A stretch of DNA of 64,000 nt, taken from the NCBI GenBank assembly GCA_029204225.1, contig CM055094.1, positions 6,330,548 through 6,394,547 on the forward strand, written 5' to 3'. The first letter of the stretch is position 1. Every line of letters begins with the position of its first letter. The notes beneath the pieces are model-generated. The model searched no databases and was not told where the DNA came from. It was given only the letters and a program-made list of their open reading frames with translations. This document shows positions 1 to 10,835 of the stretch, piece by piece. A program made the translations under genes and the position numbers. Source of the stretch: Diphasiastrum complanatum (lineage: Eukaryota > Streptophyta > Lycopodiopsida > Lycopodiales > Lycopodiaceae).

Positions 1-958
1 CATATTATACAAACACAGCCCAAGCCAACCAAGCATGCCATCTACAAGCATCAACAAATGGTTCAAGATATGAAAATTCATCCCAAGCAAGCTGCATAGA
101 CCAGGAAAGCCATGTGATAAAACAAGTAACTCACTCGGAACATGCAATATACATGCACTAGATCCCCAGCTGACCATATAGAAGGAATCATCAAAAGAGA
201 GCAGGTGCATGAGAAACCAGCAACCAGCAATATACAATAAATGGTCTAGACTGAATAATAGTCGGTCTGGTCATTTTCTATTGAAGCTATATAACACGTG
301 GTGGAACACTCCATTCAAAATGTGATTTCAATGTGACTTTTTGTGAGAGGCGCAATTGTACAGTCTACGTAGAGGTGACCACTGACACGGCACAAAGAAT
401 TTCAAATTAGGAGCTTATTTGGGCCATTCGTTGTGCTGAAAAGTCAGCCACATGACAATTTCTAGCCACCAGCCATTGTTTAATCTTTGGGGAAGCATGC
501 AACTTTGAATAGGCACCTTTGAAAAACGATCACCGTGTAAAGTGTTAGTGTGCTCTTTCCAAACATTGATTGTCCTATTCAAGGCCATTGCTTCCAATGG
601 GACTACATTTTAATGATTCAAATAACCACCTCTTCTTTGCCCTCTCCATTCGTAAAAGAATTGGCGATTAAAAATAGACTTAGGTGTAAGGTCTTCATCA
701 ACAAACTAAGTGCCTCAAAATTTCCCTCTATTTCGTAATACAAATGCTTTAGTATCCAAAAATTTGACCAATAAAACCCAAGCCTTCCTACTGGCCTCTT
801 TTCCCAACTAGAAAAATTCCTTTATATATTCTTTTGCAAGTCCGAGGTTGTCAAACAAGAAGTTTAAGATTGTTTCCCCATTACTATCAAGCATAAAGCC
901 CCTTAGCTTGTGTTTTAATGCTTCTGATTGAAACTAAAACCACTTGGTTTAAATATCT
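1..958. other. Intergenic, nothing recognised
   Basis: AT-rich sequence with stops in all frames. No domain, terminal repeat or RNA gene was recognised. Confidence 0.5.
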
Positions 959-1340
959 TTATTTTCCACCTTTGTTAAATCGACACTTTCCCATTTGTTC
1001 AAGAGGTCTGTTTATGCGACTTCCAAGTCCGTTTGAAGTTCCACAAGCAATTGTATTTTTTTGCTGTCCATTTGGGCTGCATGTTCTTTTTCCAGCTTTG
1101 AGAGATGCTCTTCCAATTATAACTCTTCCATTTTCCCAGCTTTGAGTTACTTTGGCCACATCCAATCTAAAGTTCATTGATTCGAGGAATAGCCTCAATT
1201 CTGAATTTTTAGCTTTGAGGTCTTCATTGGCTTTTAAAAGGGCTGTCAACATTGCTCTAAGTGACTAATTTTCAGCATATAGGGATCTAAAATCTTCTCC
1301 TAACGAGGCAAACTCTATTTCAAGTTTGTTGACCTTGGGT
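959..1340 (-). pseudogene. Degenerate coiled-coil coding fragment
   Basis: Read on the minus strand from about 1340, this gives a leucine- and glutamate-rich heptad-like segment (…FASLGEDFRSLYAEN, then …LLKANEDLKAKNSELRLF), broken by an in-frame stop at about 1265. The pattern suggests a coiled coil, as in plant structural proteins or some retrotransposon gag proteins. No start, splice sites or second domain could be tied to it. I do not recognise the family and treat it as a relic. Confidence 0.3.
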
Positions 1341-1533
1341 GTCAATAATTTTCCACCCTTTGGGGTGTTTGTTGTTCTTGGCGCCCATATGGGGGTTTCC
1401 ATATGGCCTTTCTATCAACTTAGATCTTCAAACAATTTTTATTTTCTACCATAGCAAGTTACCCATATGGTAACCAGATGGTAACTTACATTCTACCGGC
1501 TTAGAAAAAGCTTAAAAACCATAAAAACAGCCC

Positions 1534-1558
1534 AGAGAGAGAGAGAGAGAGAGAGAGA
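1534..1558. repeat. (GA)n microsatellite
   Basis: About 12 uninterrupted AG units. Confidence 0.9.
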
Positions 1559-3950
1559 TGTTTATTTATGTCCAGTGGAGATCCAGCTAAATTCATGAAA
1601 CAAAGTATGAACACTAGTATAGGCCAACTCTACATACATGTGTACAGCTCTTTCCAGCTTTGAAGATGTTTAGAAGAGTCAAACTGGCCACTTGCAACAT
1701 TACACAAAGTCTAGCTTTGCCATACATTTCTTTCCTACATCCAAGATATCTTTTAGGAAGGTTTTCACTATACTTGTTGGATATCCAAAGAAGGCATTAA
1801 GATTTTGTCATGAACATCCCTAAGATGCGTGTATGTCAAGTACGTTAGATTTCATTCCTTCAATCATTTTGTAATGTGGAACTACTCTGCAGTTTTACTC
1901 ACGTTGTCGAGACAATGTCGAAGGTGTCAAAGACCACCTGCAGAACTACACGTATTGTCGACACAGTGTCGAAGAAACCTAAATCGATTAATCAAAGGTT
2001 CCCAAATAACGACTTCAGCAGATTTGGATGCAGAATCTTATCCATTACATTTCAAGTCCAATCCCACAGCTCCACGTGGCACCAGCCAGGTGGATAACGA
2101 CGCATTCCGTTAAGGCTGTGCCAGCAACAACCATAAATAGATTAGTAGATTAGTTCCTTTCAAGTTTAATCAAGTTCAGAATTCAAGTTCATTTGAGGTA
2201 TTCATTCTTCTTCCTTTTCTGTTCCGCCATAGGCGTAGACTGATCAGTAATAAGCTATCGTGATTACAGCTTGTGTAAGAGCGGATTTTATAGCAGAATT
2301 AGATGTGCTATTATAGTTCAATCAGATTAGACAGTAGATGTATATTTTCATCATTCATCAATACATACTGCATTCAACAATTCGACACATGACTTGTCTT
2401 GTTCTACTATTTATGTTATTCATGCTATTATGATTTGAGTTATGATAATTGGCAATAGAAGCGATCCTTCTCTCTCATTCACCTTCCGCACTTGTGAATG
2501 ATAATGAGTTGTGTTTACGATAGTATCGAAATAGTTTTGTTATCATGTTACCGATTCGAACCGGTTAGCTGGGTCTGAATAGGCAAACGGTTCGAACCGT
2601 TTGTTTTTTTTTTAGTTTGCGGCAAAAACGGTTCAAACCAGGTCCCAGTTCCGAACGGTTCAATGGTTCGAACCGCAATTTGATGCAGCTACGTAAATGA
2701 TGGAAGTGGCAGAAGTGGACGTCAAACATTTGGTCCATCGTGATAATCCCCGCTAAGCTCAAAATGGTGATGTATGTAATGTAGAAGTATGGCAAGCCAT
2801 GACTATGGTGGGGCTTGTCACAAGTCTGCACTATGTTTTGAGAGTGATGCCTAGAAGGAACCTCTACCTTTCCTCTAAATCACTTACTACTCGTGAGCAA
2901 CAGTGGAAAAAGAAAGGGATAGTAGTAGTAGACTTTTTAATATTGGTCAGTGGTGGAGATGATGGATGGTTGTAGTAGACTCTGTCCTCTAGCAATATTG
3001 ATAAAGTATGTGCTACTCTTCAGCTAGAACATCTCTCTAATCATCAAGCAAACAATCTCTAGTCCTCATAGGCCATCAAAGATCACAGAATCATGGCTGA
3101 TCTTAGAAAAGGCAATAGAACCTCCCTTAGATTTCGTAATAGAGCATTGAAAGATAAAATGCTCCTCTGAATCTGTCACATCCATGGAACACATCTAACA
3201 AATCTTTATGTCACAGGAGCAAAAACGGAGCAGGACACATCGAGGAGACCTAAAATCATATCTACCTTAATAAATAATTCTTTTTTTGTAATTTCAGCTA
3301 GAAAAAACTTCTATGTTTAAACAAATGAAACTGGATAGGGAAAATTCATTTGCTATCAAAGACACAACGAAAGTCTTAAGCCCCTTCCCTATAAAAAATG
3401 TAACATGAATGACTAATTCTTTCTCCCATAAGCATACTGCCTAGGTGTATACCCATGTCTATGGAAAGGACAAAGAAGTTTAAAGCCCAACGTGATTGTA
3501 ATGTCGAGATTCTTCTATGTTAACATCACCAACTACTAAAAATTTCCAGATGGCAGTTTTCAAAATGTGGTTAACATCCTAGTCGGTTGTAAAATGTGTT
3601 GTCCCTTCAAACATGCCTCAAATGCATATCAGCAAAAAGCGGAATGCTATGCAAACCAGATAATAAAAATACAGTTTCAATCCAATTTTATAGAGTTTGG
3701 AATTAAGGGGGAAATGCCCTCGGCCCAAGGATTCTGGCTTGGGAGGCCTAGGCCATAGGGCAGAAAAGAAGGGTTTTTTTTTTTTTTTTTTGGGGGGGTG
3801 TTTGGATTTGTTTCTTCTCAGGGACTTTGTTTTTGAGTTTTCTGTATTGCTGCTCTCTATGGAATGTGCTAGCTCAAGATGAGGATGTTATGCTACTGGA
3901 TGAGCCGGTAGAATACAAAGGATACACAAGCACCTGATATTATGCTTAAT
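1559..3950. other. Non-coding stretch; nothing recognised apart from a palindrome cluster
   Basis: No convincing coding segment. The part from 2100 to 2540 looks like an LTR leader (AT-rich, with a GGCGTAGAC stretch like that near the end of the copia LTRs at 9.8 and 41.2 kb), but no ends could be set. A T/G homopolymer run lies at 3774-3798. The palindrome cluster at 2551-2666 is listed separately. Confidence 0.4.
2551..2666. repeat. Cluster of CGGTTCGAACCG-type palindromes
   Basis: A perfect 20-bp palindrome, CAAACGGTTCGAACCGTTTG, sits at 2584-2603. At least four related half or full motifs lie around it (GATTCGAACCGG at 2553, AACGGTTCAAACC near 2627, GAACGGTTCAATGGTTCGAACCG near 2653). 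The decamer GGTTCGAACC resembles the TΨC-arm/B-box core of tRNA genes, but no tRNA fold is present. A MITE or other foldback element is possible. Confidence 0.6.
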
Positions 3951-3977
3951 GGATGTATAGCTTAGAAAGATACTTAC

Positions 3978-4269
3978 CTGGTGGTGCGGGTAGTGGTGTC
4001 TGCGATGCAAGAACCACCTTGTCCTCTGATTCGGAAACAAACACCCCTGAACGCGTGCACTCATCCACAAACATGGCTGGCACACCCGCCATGATGAGCA
4101 TGTCCGGTGATGCCCTTGATAGCGAATACATTGACTGGATCATGTTTCGCTGTAGCGAGTCATGCAGCAGCTGCCGAGCCTCTTCTTCCAAACCATGCTC
4201 AGAAAAAAACTTCTGTAAAAATTGGTCCAGTGAACAATGATCACCTCCCATCCTCCCGGGCTGTACCAT
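3978..4269 (-). CDS. First exon of an unrecognised plant gene
   Basis: An open frame starts at ATG 4269-4267 and runs 97 codons plus one base to a strong donor, CAG|GTAAGTATC, at 3978/3977. The composition is protein-like: an acidic, amphipathic N-terminal half (DQFLQKFF…, EEEARQLLHDSLQRN) followed by SRASPDMLIMAGVPAMF and a proline-rich end (TPLPAPP). Upstream on the minus strand are two telo-box motifs in a duplicated segment, as in promoters or leaders of growth-related plant genes. I found no second exon between here and the left edge, so the rest of the gene lies in unrecognised exons, outside the window, or is lost. The family is not recognised. The donor and codon structure make a real (or recently dead) exon likely. 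Confidence 0.55.
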
Positions 4270-4515
4270 TAGTTTAGGGTTTCTAGAATTAAGCTAACTT
4301 GGCGTTGCTATCAGGACAATATATGAAGCAAAAGTTCACCAAAGATTGAATATGCCTGAAGACTGCTTCTAGTCCAAAACTAAGATCTAAAGCGACATTA
4401 GGTTAGGGTTTCTAGAGTCTTGAGGTTGCTGCGAGGACAAAAACGAAAGGAAACATTCACCAGATTGAATGCACCCGGCCTGCTTCCAGTCCTGAAAGGA
4501 GATCTAACGCAACAC
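4270..4515 (-). promoter_or_regulatory. Duplicated leader/promoter segment with two telo boxes
   Basis: Two diverged tandem copies of about 125 bp (4270-4395 and 4398-4515) share TTAGGGTTTCTAGA at the left, a …GCTNNCAGGACAA block and an AGATCTAA block at the right. Read in the sense of the minus-strand exon, each carries AAACCCTAA (complements of 4274-4282 and 4403-4411), the plant telo-box core. The location just upstream of the ATG at 4269 suits a 5' leader or core promoter. Confidence 0.5.
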
Positions 4516-4832
4516 AACAAAGAACAAAAGTACACAAGGACGTCAATCTTCTTGCCAATATCGCAAAAATACACATAACAGAAAGAGAAGAATCCAAAAA
4601 GGCCATAAAAAGAGGGAAAAGGAACCAAAAAGATGACAGGATTTAGAAAAGAACTGAGCGCTGCAGGGTTCGTGGCTGTGGAAGCAGAAACGGGGGGGGA
4701 CAAAGACGGGGAAGAAGAGGTAAGGAATCATAAGTATGAAAAAAACTCGGTTTTAGCAATCTGTTCTATGCATTTAGAAACGCATAAGAAGACGGCAGAG
4801 GCGAAGGAAGCAGGTAAGGAAGGAGCATAAAT

Positions 4833-4865
4833 ATGGCGATGGCGATGGCGATGGCGATGGCGATG
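4833..4865 (+). repeat. ATGGCG hexamer repeat
   Basis: Five perfect ATGGCG units followed by ATG. On the plus strand they open a 29-codon frame of Met-Ala repeats that ends at a TGA in the 4920s. Most likely a simple repeat in the region upstream of the minus-strand exon. Confidence 0.85.
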
Positions 4866-6120
4866 AATCTTCAAGGGTTTGTGGCTATGGCGGATAGGTT
4901 TGTTTTAGTGGAAGACGAAAGTTGAGGTGAAAGTGACGGTGCTCAACGAAAATATTTTTGAGCTTTCCAGCTTATCAGCTCTCGTTCTTTTTTTCTGCGG
5001 GCACTTTTAAAGTGATCGGCTCCTCGGCTCGGTTGAATGATGGATCGCCGCGTGTTTGGGTGACCGTGTCGGAAAGTTTGGCCTCCACACCGAGTGACAC
5101 GTCATGCTTTTTATCCCATGAGCAATTGTGCCATTTTTCACCGCTCTGCCATATGTGTGCGTGAATGTTAGATTATGTTTCGATGTGTGCGCATGAGCAC
5201 GATATGTTCTTTAGTTAGACAATTACGTGGTGGGAGTCACAATCGTACAAAAAGCGGATCTCAGGGGTTTTCATAGTCCAGATCTGAACCAAATATGGCC
5301 TTGCATCTGCAAAAATTTGAGGTTTTTGACATTCCCCACACAGCAAATGTTGACCGGGCCAAGCCAAAAGGCAATGCCTTTATTATTTTGAGATCTACTT
5401 GGGAGCTTGAATTGAAAATTTGGCCTATGCGGACATTTTGTGTAATTTGGTGTATTTAAATACTTTATCTCGGAGAATTGGACATACTCGAAAAAACTAA
5501 TTAGTTAAAGTAGTATTTAGCTCATCCTAACCTAATGTAAAATCATAAAGAGCGAACACATATTTCTTGCTTTTTTATGAAAGTTATTAATTCTAAAGAT
5601 GTTTTTTCACAAGTTAAATTATCTAGCGGTCAATTTTGAAGAACTCGTGTACAAGTTAAAATGCTCTTAATTAGGCTTCCACTTTTTCAAAATAGAACCA
5701 ATAAGCTTTTGACCCATGAGTTTCTAGAAAACCTATTGAGATTAAGCTAATAATTATGTAGAGGAGAAGGCCCGCCGTCCAGGGGCCTCCCCTGTCGTGA
5801 TAACCAACAGATTTTTTTTTTTGTTTTTTTTTTTCAAATAAACTTTTCTAATTTTAAAAAGTTTAAGGTTACTACACTTGCACGTTTCTAAATATAGGAA
5901 TCCCATACATCTGCGACTTTCCAAAAATAACAAGTCCTAAATTTGTGTGTATATCTAGTTTTTCAAAAATAGCAATAAATACATGATGTAATTTACTAAA
6001 AATAGCACCTAAACCTTACAAGATTGTAAGGTGCTTATGAGAATCTCTAAAAATAGCAAAGGTACCTTACAACTTGTAAGGTATTTATTGCTCTTATAAT
6101 TTTCAAATAGTAATTTCCAG
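4866..6120. other. Intergenic, nothing recognised
   Basis: Moderately GC-rich up to 5165, then AT-rich with a T-rich run at 5810-5833. No domain recognised. Confidence 0.5.
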
Positions 6121-6174
6121 GAGTATCCCCATGTTGCCTCTTTTTGAACTGTTAGTGTCATTGCGTTTGCTGGG

Positions 6175-6381
6175 TTGACAGTGGAAGAAGCTAAACTTTT
6201 TGCCTGGGACCATAACATTGACCATGACTACATGATGAAGATGACGGTCATACAAAGGATAAGATTTTTTCACAAAGCATTTGTCAGAGTTTCCAAAGCT
6301 GGAGATTTTAACCAGTTGGAGCTGAAGGCACTTTGTGCCCAAGAAATAGGCCTGCCATTTGATTCTAAGAATCCAACGTAG
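6175..6381 (+). other. Unrecognised protein-like ORF (68 aa)
   Basis: An open frame with balanced composition (…VEEAKLFAWDHNIDHDYMMK…, ending at TAG 6379). A further open patch in another frame lies at 6856-7000 (…KVQEALVTGLNCNDFEECQRIYPL…). The two may be exons or relics of one low-copy gene or transposon. I do not recognise the family. Confidence 0.25.
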
Positions 6382-6444
6382 AGCTTGATTAAATATAATA
6401 ACTTTTATCAGTTGGCATTTCGCAGTGGCCAGGTAATTGTTTGG

Positions 6445-7411
6445 CTATGCTTAGCATAGAATGTTTGGTACCAAAGCTTTCAAAATTAATAAATAAAATT
6501 TACAAAGCTTTTAATATTGAATTTCTATAATATTATTTTTCAGGTTTGGGCGCTTGTGGATAAAATTTTTGAAAAATGAAAAAAATTTGAAATACAGGGC
6601 CAGCCAATTCAAGGAGGCTCACACTAAAATCCATACCAACAGATATGGGTATTTTTGAGTGAAAAAACATGCAAGGAATAAATTCCTCCGAGCTCGTAAT
6701 CAGTGTCCTCTCGAGGGTTGCTGATGGTCAGCTCTCCCTTGCTGAAATGGGCAAGGAATTTCTTTTATGAACTTTTAACTAACATTTTTTTAATAGTAAT
6801 TGCAAGTTTTGTTATTTTTTTGTGATACTAATCATTAATTTGTTTTTTATTACATGCATGAATTATCCATGAAAGTTCAAGAGGCCCTAGTAACAGGGTT
6901 GAATTGTAATGATTTTGAGGAGTGCCAGAGGATTTATCCTTTGAACAGTAAAAATGAAGCTCTCACTCCTTTTTTGATATTATTTAGAGATATGGTATTC
7001 ACTTCACTCATGCTTAGCATAGAAATATATTAATTTTTTATTTTGAACATTCATATCTTATGCTAAGCATAGTAATTATATTCTCTTTGCTAGCCTGATC
7101 TCAAGCTTAGCATAGATTTAATTTACTAATTATTTATTATGTTCATGCTTAGTACCTTTCTTAAAATAAAAATTTTTCAATTACTCGTTTTGTACATCTT
7201 ATGCTAATCACTAAATGATGATTCTCTATTCGAATTCACCGAGATCCATAGTGTGATGCATTCCATTCAAGTTGTGGTAGTTGGCTTTAGTGCAAAAAGC
7301 TCTTCTAACTTTTTGCAATGTTGGGATTGAAAGTATCGTATGGTATGTCTATAACTTTCTTAAAACTTAACTTCATTTGTTTTAATTTTTAAATAGTCTA
7401 TGCTTAGCATA
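6445..7411. repeat. Interspersed ATGCTTAGCAT near-palindromes
   Basis: The odd-length palindrome CTATGCTTAGCATAG is complete at 6445-6459 and recurs with slight change at 7010-7022, 7059-7072 (as TTATGCTAAGCATAG), 7103-7115 and 7398-7411. Shorter relatives lie at 7145 and 7197. Spacing is irregular, so this is not a tandem array. Confidence 0.7.
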
Positions 7412-7619
7412 AATCATTGTTTAAAATAATAATCTACCTTTTTTTTTGTAGGTACAAACCAATGTTCGCAATGGTGACGGTGCACGGTTGTGCAACGAGA
7501 TTAAATACATAACCATTGGTTATTATTCATTGGATGACAAACGTTCGATGTTGCACCTGACAACACATGATTTTTGAAAGTCTAAACGCCATTAAAATAC
7601 AAAAGGGCTTAAACGATAT

Positions 7620-7624
<5 letters not shown>

Positions 7625-7676
<52 letters not shown>
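7625..7676. repeat. (TA)n microsatellite
   Basis: About 25 alternating TA units. Confidence 0.95.
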
Positions 7677-7678
<2 letters not shown>

Positions 7679-7803
7679 CAGCATCCACTACAAAATATAG
7701 CAATTAAAATATTTCAATAAAAATAAGATAATATCATAACATTAATGATTTGAAAATTTTAAAGTCAGCAAAAAAATAAAGTTTTTGGAGTATGGAAAGT
7801 AGA

Positions 7804-8232
7804 TTAATGTTTACCTTTCTCATCATTAGTCTTTGTTAGTTGTTTGGCAGATTTTAACAACTCGCATGTCGAATAAACTGTCATTCGTGATTTTTTAGGA
7901 ATCTTCACCGCACCAAAATCTCTCTTCCAAATCCTAAGAAAATATGAGTAACTTAAATATGCAATATTTTTTGTCTTAGCGAACTCCTTGTATATCAAAA
8001 ATATCTCCAATTTTATAAAATTATTCGACAAGTGAAAATATAATGAATCTGGTAATTTCTCTCCATGCACATCCACAAAATGCTTTAGCCAAACCGTAGC
8101 ATTCAAAGCATCCAAAGACACGATTCTACCATGAATGATCCTTGCAATGTTGGACCTTTTTGAAATCGTGCGTGCATTCTTTAAAGGCGTGAATTTCCAA
8201 TTGCATGAACAACTTTGTAGGCTTTTCGACAA
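7804..8232 (-). other. Unrecognised ORF, possibly transposon-derived
   Basis: A 142-codon open frame on the minus strand has coherent composition: a basic N-terminal part, a middle with VWLKHFVDVHGEKLPDSLY, then FLRIWKRDFGAVKIPKKSRM and a CELLKS end. The last segment resembles, from memory of the general pattern, the W…KIPK.SR…C stretch just ahead of the catalytic domain in some large low-copy DNA-transposon-like proteins. This is weak. Nearby patches at 8535-8730 (+) look protein-like but were not joined. Confidence 0.3.
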
Positions 8233-9680
8233 ACCTACCTTGCATTTAAGAGATATGCATACGAGCTTTTGTCAGGTCTCACTGTGGCACACAAATAGTA
8301 ATTCTTTTCATCTTTACTTCGCAAGAAAAACTTGAATCACAATTCCTCAATCTCTTTGTTATTTAATTTTTGTAAGCGAGAGGCTAAACAACAAATAATG
8401 GACCGTACCTTTCGAATGTCTAGTAATTAATTGTTTTTGACGTTTTGTCAAAATAGATGAAAATTTCAAGTCTCTCTTGTATCTTTTCTTTCTTTTGAAA
8501 TTATATTTATAAATTGACGTTGTGGCACTTGTAGTTGCTCGAATATGTTGAGAAGGTGTTGGAATGTCTACTTGAACATCAGGCTGTTGTTGATTTGCCT
8601 CAGCTGGCTCTACAAAGAAGAATAAGAATTTTCATTAAATATAGCTCTTTTAGATTTGACCAAATTAAGGATTTGAGAATGACTCTTCGAATATGTGAAA
8701 AACTTGCACGTCGAAGATCATTTGATTGACGGGGATCTGTAGATTTACTTGAATTCGTGACTGAGTGAATTCAAATCTTGTGAATCATCACTCACTAACT
8801 CTTTTGATTGGTCAAAACAATATTGCAATGTTGTTTCTCTAGTATTAGAATTAGAAGACAAAGAACTCAAATCTGTAGCAAGTTGTGTCAAAGAAGTCAT
8901 TTCTTGAAAGTTAGTTAGATGAGAAATTTCAGATGATGTTGTTCACATGGAAACAGATTTGAGTCGAAGGTTTTTACAAACTCTATGAGATCATGGCAAC
9001 CTCTAATAAATTGGTGAAGACTTCATTCATACAATCTAACAAATTGGAAAAACTCTTCAATTAAATGATTCTCCAATGGCACTATGATATTGCCCATAGG
9101 TGAGGTGGTCCAATATATATATAGAGAGAGAGAGAGATAAAAGGAGGGCTTTAATTCCACTTGTCTTTCCTACAAGATTATGACCTTTGAATATGTTGAG
9201 GAGGTGAGAAAACCATCTATTTTAGGCCAATTATGATGTGGCCATTTTTTGCTCAACCTGTACTACAAAAGGCACTAGTGTGAGCATCTTGGGCGCTTGG
9301 GGATGAATAACAAATAGATCTTGAACCATTACAAATGTGTAGCTAAGTATGGCGTATTTTTTGCATTTTGAAAAAAAAGCGACACTATCTTGTAAGTGCC
9401 TTAGAAAAGTTTTCAAGCCTACTGTCAGGTTTTTTGCCTTTCAAGACAAAGCGACTGTTACGACCATATTTCGCTAAGGACATGGAATAGTCCTAATATG
9501 GTAGACCGGCCCTCCAGTGTTCAAGATTATTGGTCACGCCTAGATTTAATTCCACGTCAAGGCCTGTTCGTGACTAATAACCTTGAGAGGACCCAGACAC
9601 ACTAATTGAGACATATGGAGTAGTGCATGTATGTGTGACTGATATAGGCAGGAGGTATGCATGAAGAGCTGTGACCTATT
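8233..9680. other. Intergenic, nothing recognised
   Basis: No domain seen. Contains a short GA run near 9125 and the outer flank of the copia LTR that begins at 9681. Confidence 0.4.
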
Positions 9681-10835
9681 TGTTGGAAAGAGGGATGAAT
9701 TGAAAGATAACTCGAAAAGAAATGAACACGAAAAGAAACGAACTCAAAAAAAAAAAAATGAACTCGAATGAAAAATGTTCCTGCGCAGCGGAATAAGTTA
9801 TCTCCCTCTTTCCTCAAGCATGACTACGCCTATCAGTTTCAAACAGAACACTAGTGATAGAAATCACGTTCGATCTGATTGCGTAGCCAAACATTAAGCA
9901 TCAAAACATCAAACAAATAATTTATCACGAATAGCTAGACAAATTATTAGTCATGAATTACTCGCGAAGATCTAGACTAATAATCAGTTGCGAAGAGCAG
10001 ACAACTAGATTAAGTAATCAGAAAACTAGACAGAATGCAGAAAAGCATTACAATATTGACACAAATCTGAACGCAAAACAAACAAAGCTGTAATCAGATT
10101 AAGTATAACGAAATATACAGGTCAATAAATCATTTGAGCACAAAACAATAGCGGACGTAACCGCGTGCTTCACAAAGCTAATCACACAATCTGTAAAGGT
10201 GATGAGCCTATTATTGACAATACATCTGGAAGAAAAGAATCAATGTGTGAAAGCATCTACGATGTCTATCTCTGATTATCAGTGATGTTTTGTTCTCTCT
10301 TCTGTTCTATTCTGATGTCGTTTTGATACAGTAGTTTGAATACCCGGTATTCAATATATACATAATTTTATACAGGTGTGCAGAAGTGGTTGTGCTATCT
10401 GTGGGAGATCGTGGGTGAGTGCTATCAATGTCAAATCTGATTGCACAGTGCATGGGATGAGATGAGGAGGCCGTGACGTCGGCCTTCGCTAAAATTAATG
10501 TTGATGAAAATACAAAAAACACAACACTCTGACAAATGCCTTAAAAATTGATTTACAAGGTACCTTCGCTTTTCTATAAGGACACCTTTGGCATTTGTAG
10601 AGCAGTGTCACATTTTTCGCCTGTCATAAAATGCGTGTAAAAATACAATGTCGCGTTTTTGCCTTTTTCGTTTGTGGAAATCCCCGAGTAAAAATACAGA
10701 CAGTTGCATTTTTTGCCTATCTTATTTTACATGTAAATATGCAAACTATTGTGCGACAACACAAATAAAATACACCAGCATGAATGGAGGCAGATTAACA
10801 TAGGATTTAGGAGAGTAAAGGAGATAAATCCAACA
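9681..10835 (-). repeat. 3' LTR of minus-strand copia element
   Basis: The 1,155-bp block is bounded by TGTTGG at 10835 (minus sense) and CCAACA at 9681. A polypurine tract (minus sense AAGGAAGGGGG) sits directly outside the 10835 end, next to the RNase H segment, which fixes it as a 3' LTR. Shared blocks with 49617-51209 (a repeated GTAAAAATNCAATGTCGCATTTTT stretch and a GGCGTAGTCATGC-like block) place both LTRs in one family. Confidence 0.85.

Noticed and set aside
2584-2603. Possible tRNA gene from the B-box-like GGTTCGAACC
   Set aside because: No cloverleaf, anticodon arm or acceptor pairing could be built around it; the palindrome explains the motif.
3953-4240. 95-codon plus-strand frame opposite the orphan exon
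   Set aside because: It is the antisense shadow of the minus-strand exon, which has the better composition and a consensus donor.
4833-4922. Short Met-Ala repeat protein on the plus strand
   Set aside because: It is a simple hexamer repeat giving about 29 codons, with no further coding or splice evidence.
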